Positions 7,223 through 7,243 of a DNA stretch of 7,243 bases are shown piece after piece (positions within the stretch are counted from its first letter, which is position 1; each line of letters begins with the position of its first letter). Under the pieces are notes generated by a model. It was given only the letters and a program-made list of their open reading frames with translations. It did not search any database and was not told the origin of the DNA. The stretch comes from Phycisphaera sp. (GTDB lineage Bacteria; Planctomycetota; Phycisphaerae; Phycisphaerales; Phycisphaeraceae), in assembly GCA_029287335.1 (NCBI GenBank), contig JARFRI010000224.1, positions 1 through 7,243 on the forward strand. Direction: 5' to 3'. Position numbers and translations under genes: made by a program.

Positions 7223-7243
7223 CTGTCTCTTATACACATCTCC
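7223..7243 (-). other. Nextera/Tn5 mosaic-end adapter remnant (artefact)
   Basis: Bases 7223-7241 are the full 19-bp mosaic end in the read-through orientation. The last two bases, CC, match the beginning of the Nextera read-2 tail. The permease coding sequence therefore stops being genomic at about 7222. A minus-strand reading frame starting here with Met-Cys-Ile-Arg-Asp-Ser is an adapter artefact. Confidence 0.97.

Noticed and set aside
6913..7239. Minus-strand open frame of 108 residues at the right end
   Set aside because: It starts inside the adapter and is antisense to the permease.

Overview
The window is a 7.2-kb assembly fragment, GC-rich by eye, and most likely from a planctomycete, perhaps of the Phycisphaerae. 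The lineage is inferred from three things: a short prepilin of the planctomycete H-x9-DG type, a formylglycine-type sulfatase beside it, and codon use rich in G/C third positions. No rRNA, tRNA, CRISPR array or insertion sequence is seen. Both ends are sequencing artefact: bases 1-18 and 7223-7243 match the Nextera Tn5 mosaic-end adapter. Real genomic sequence is therefore about 19-7222, and both end genes are cut.

Layout: (1) 20-883 (+) is the C-terminal part of a sulfatase lacking its catalytic N-terminus. (2) 917-1786 (-) is a secreted-pilin-like protein with a type IV prepilin signal, convergent with the sulfatase. (3) 1852-2496 (-) is a TetR-family repressor with a WHG-type C-terminal domain. 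(4) 2497-2630 is a divergent control region with a good sigma70-like promoter and two GTAC-N3-GTAC palindromes. (5) 2631-3935 (+) is an RND periplasmic adaptor. (6) 3988-7222 (+) is an RND inner-membrane permease, open to the end of the contig and lacking about its last two membrane helices.

The TetR gene, the palindromes, the adaptor and the permease form a classic locally regulated tripartite efflux locus. The repressor probably controls the pump promoter, and perhaps its own, through the two palindromes. No outer-membrane channel gene is in the window; it could lie beyond the right end. The sulfatase and the pilin-like gene look like ordinary planctomycete genome content and have no evident link to the pump.

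The most notable signal is in the permease. Between the normal TM2 and TM3 there are about 47 extra residues forming two extra hydrophobic segments that partly resemble the TM2-TM3 junction itself, as if that hairpin had been duplicated. The usual proton-relay residues are also changed (Asp-Asn in TM4, Asn in place of Lys in TM10). Nothing here amounts to a wholly new system.
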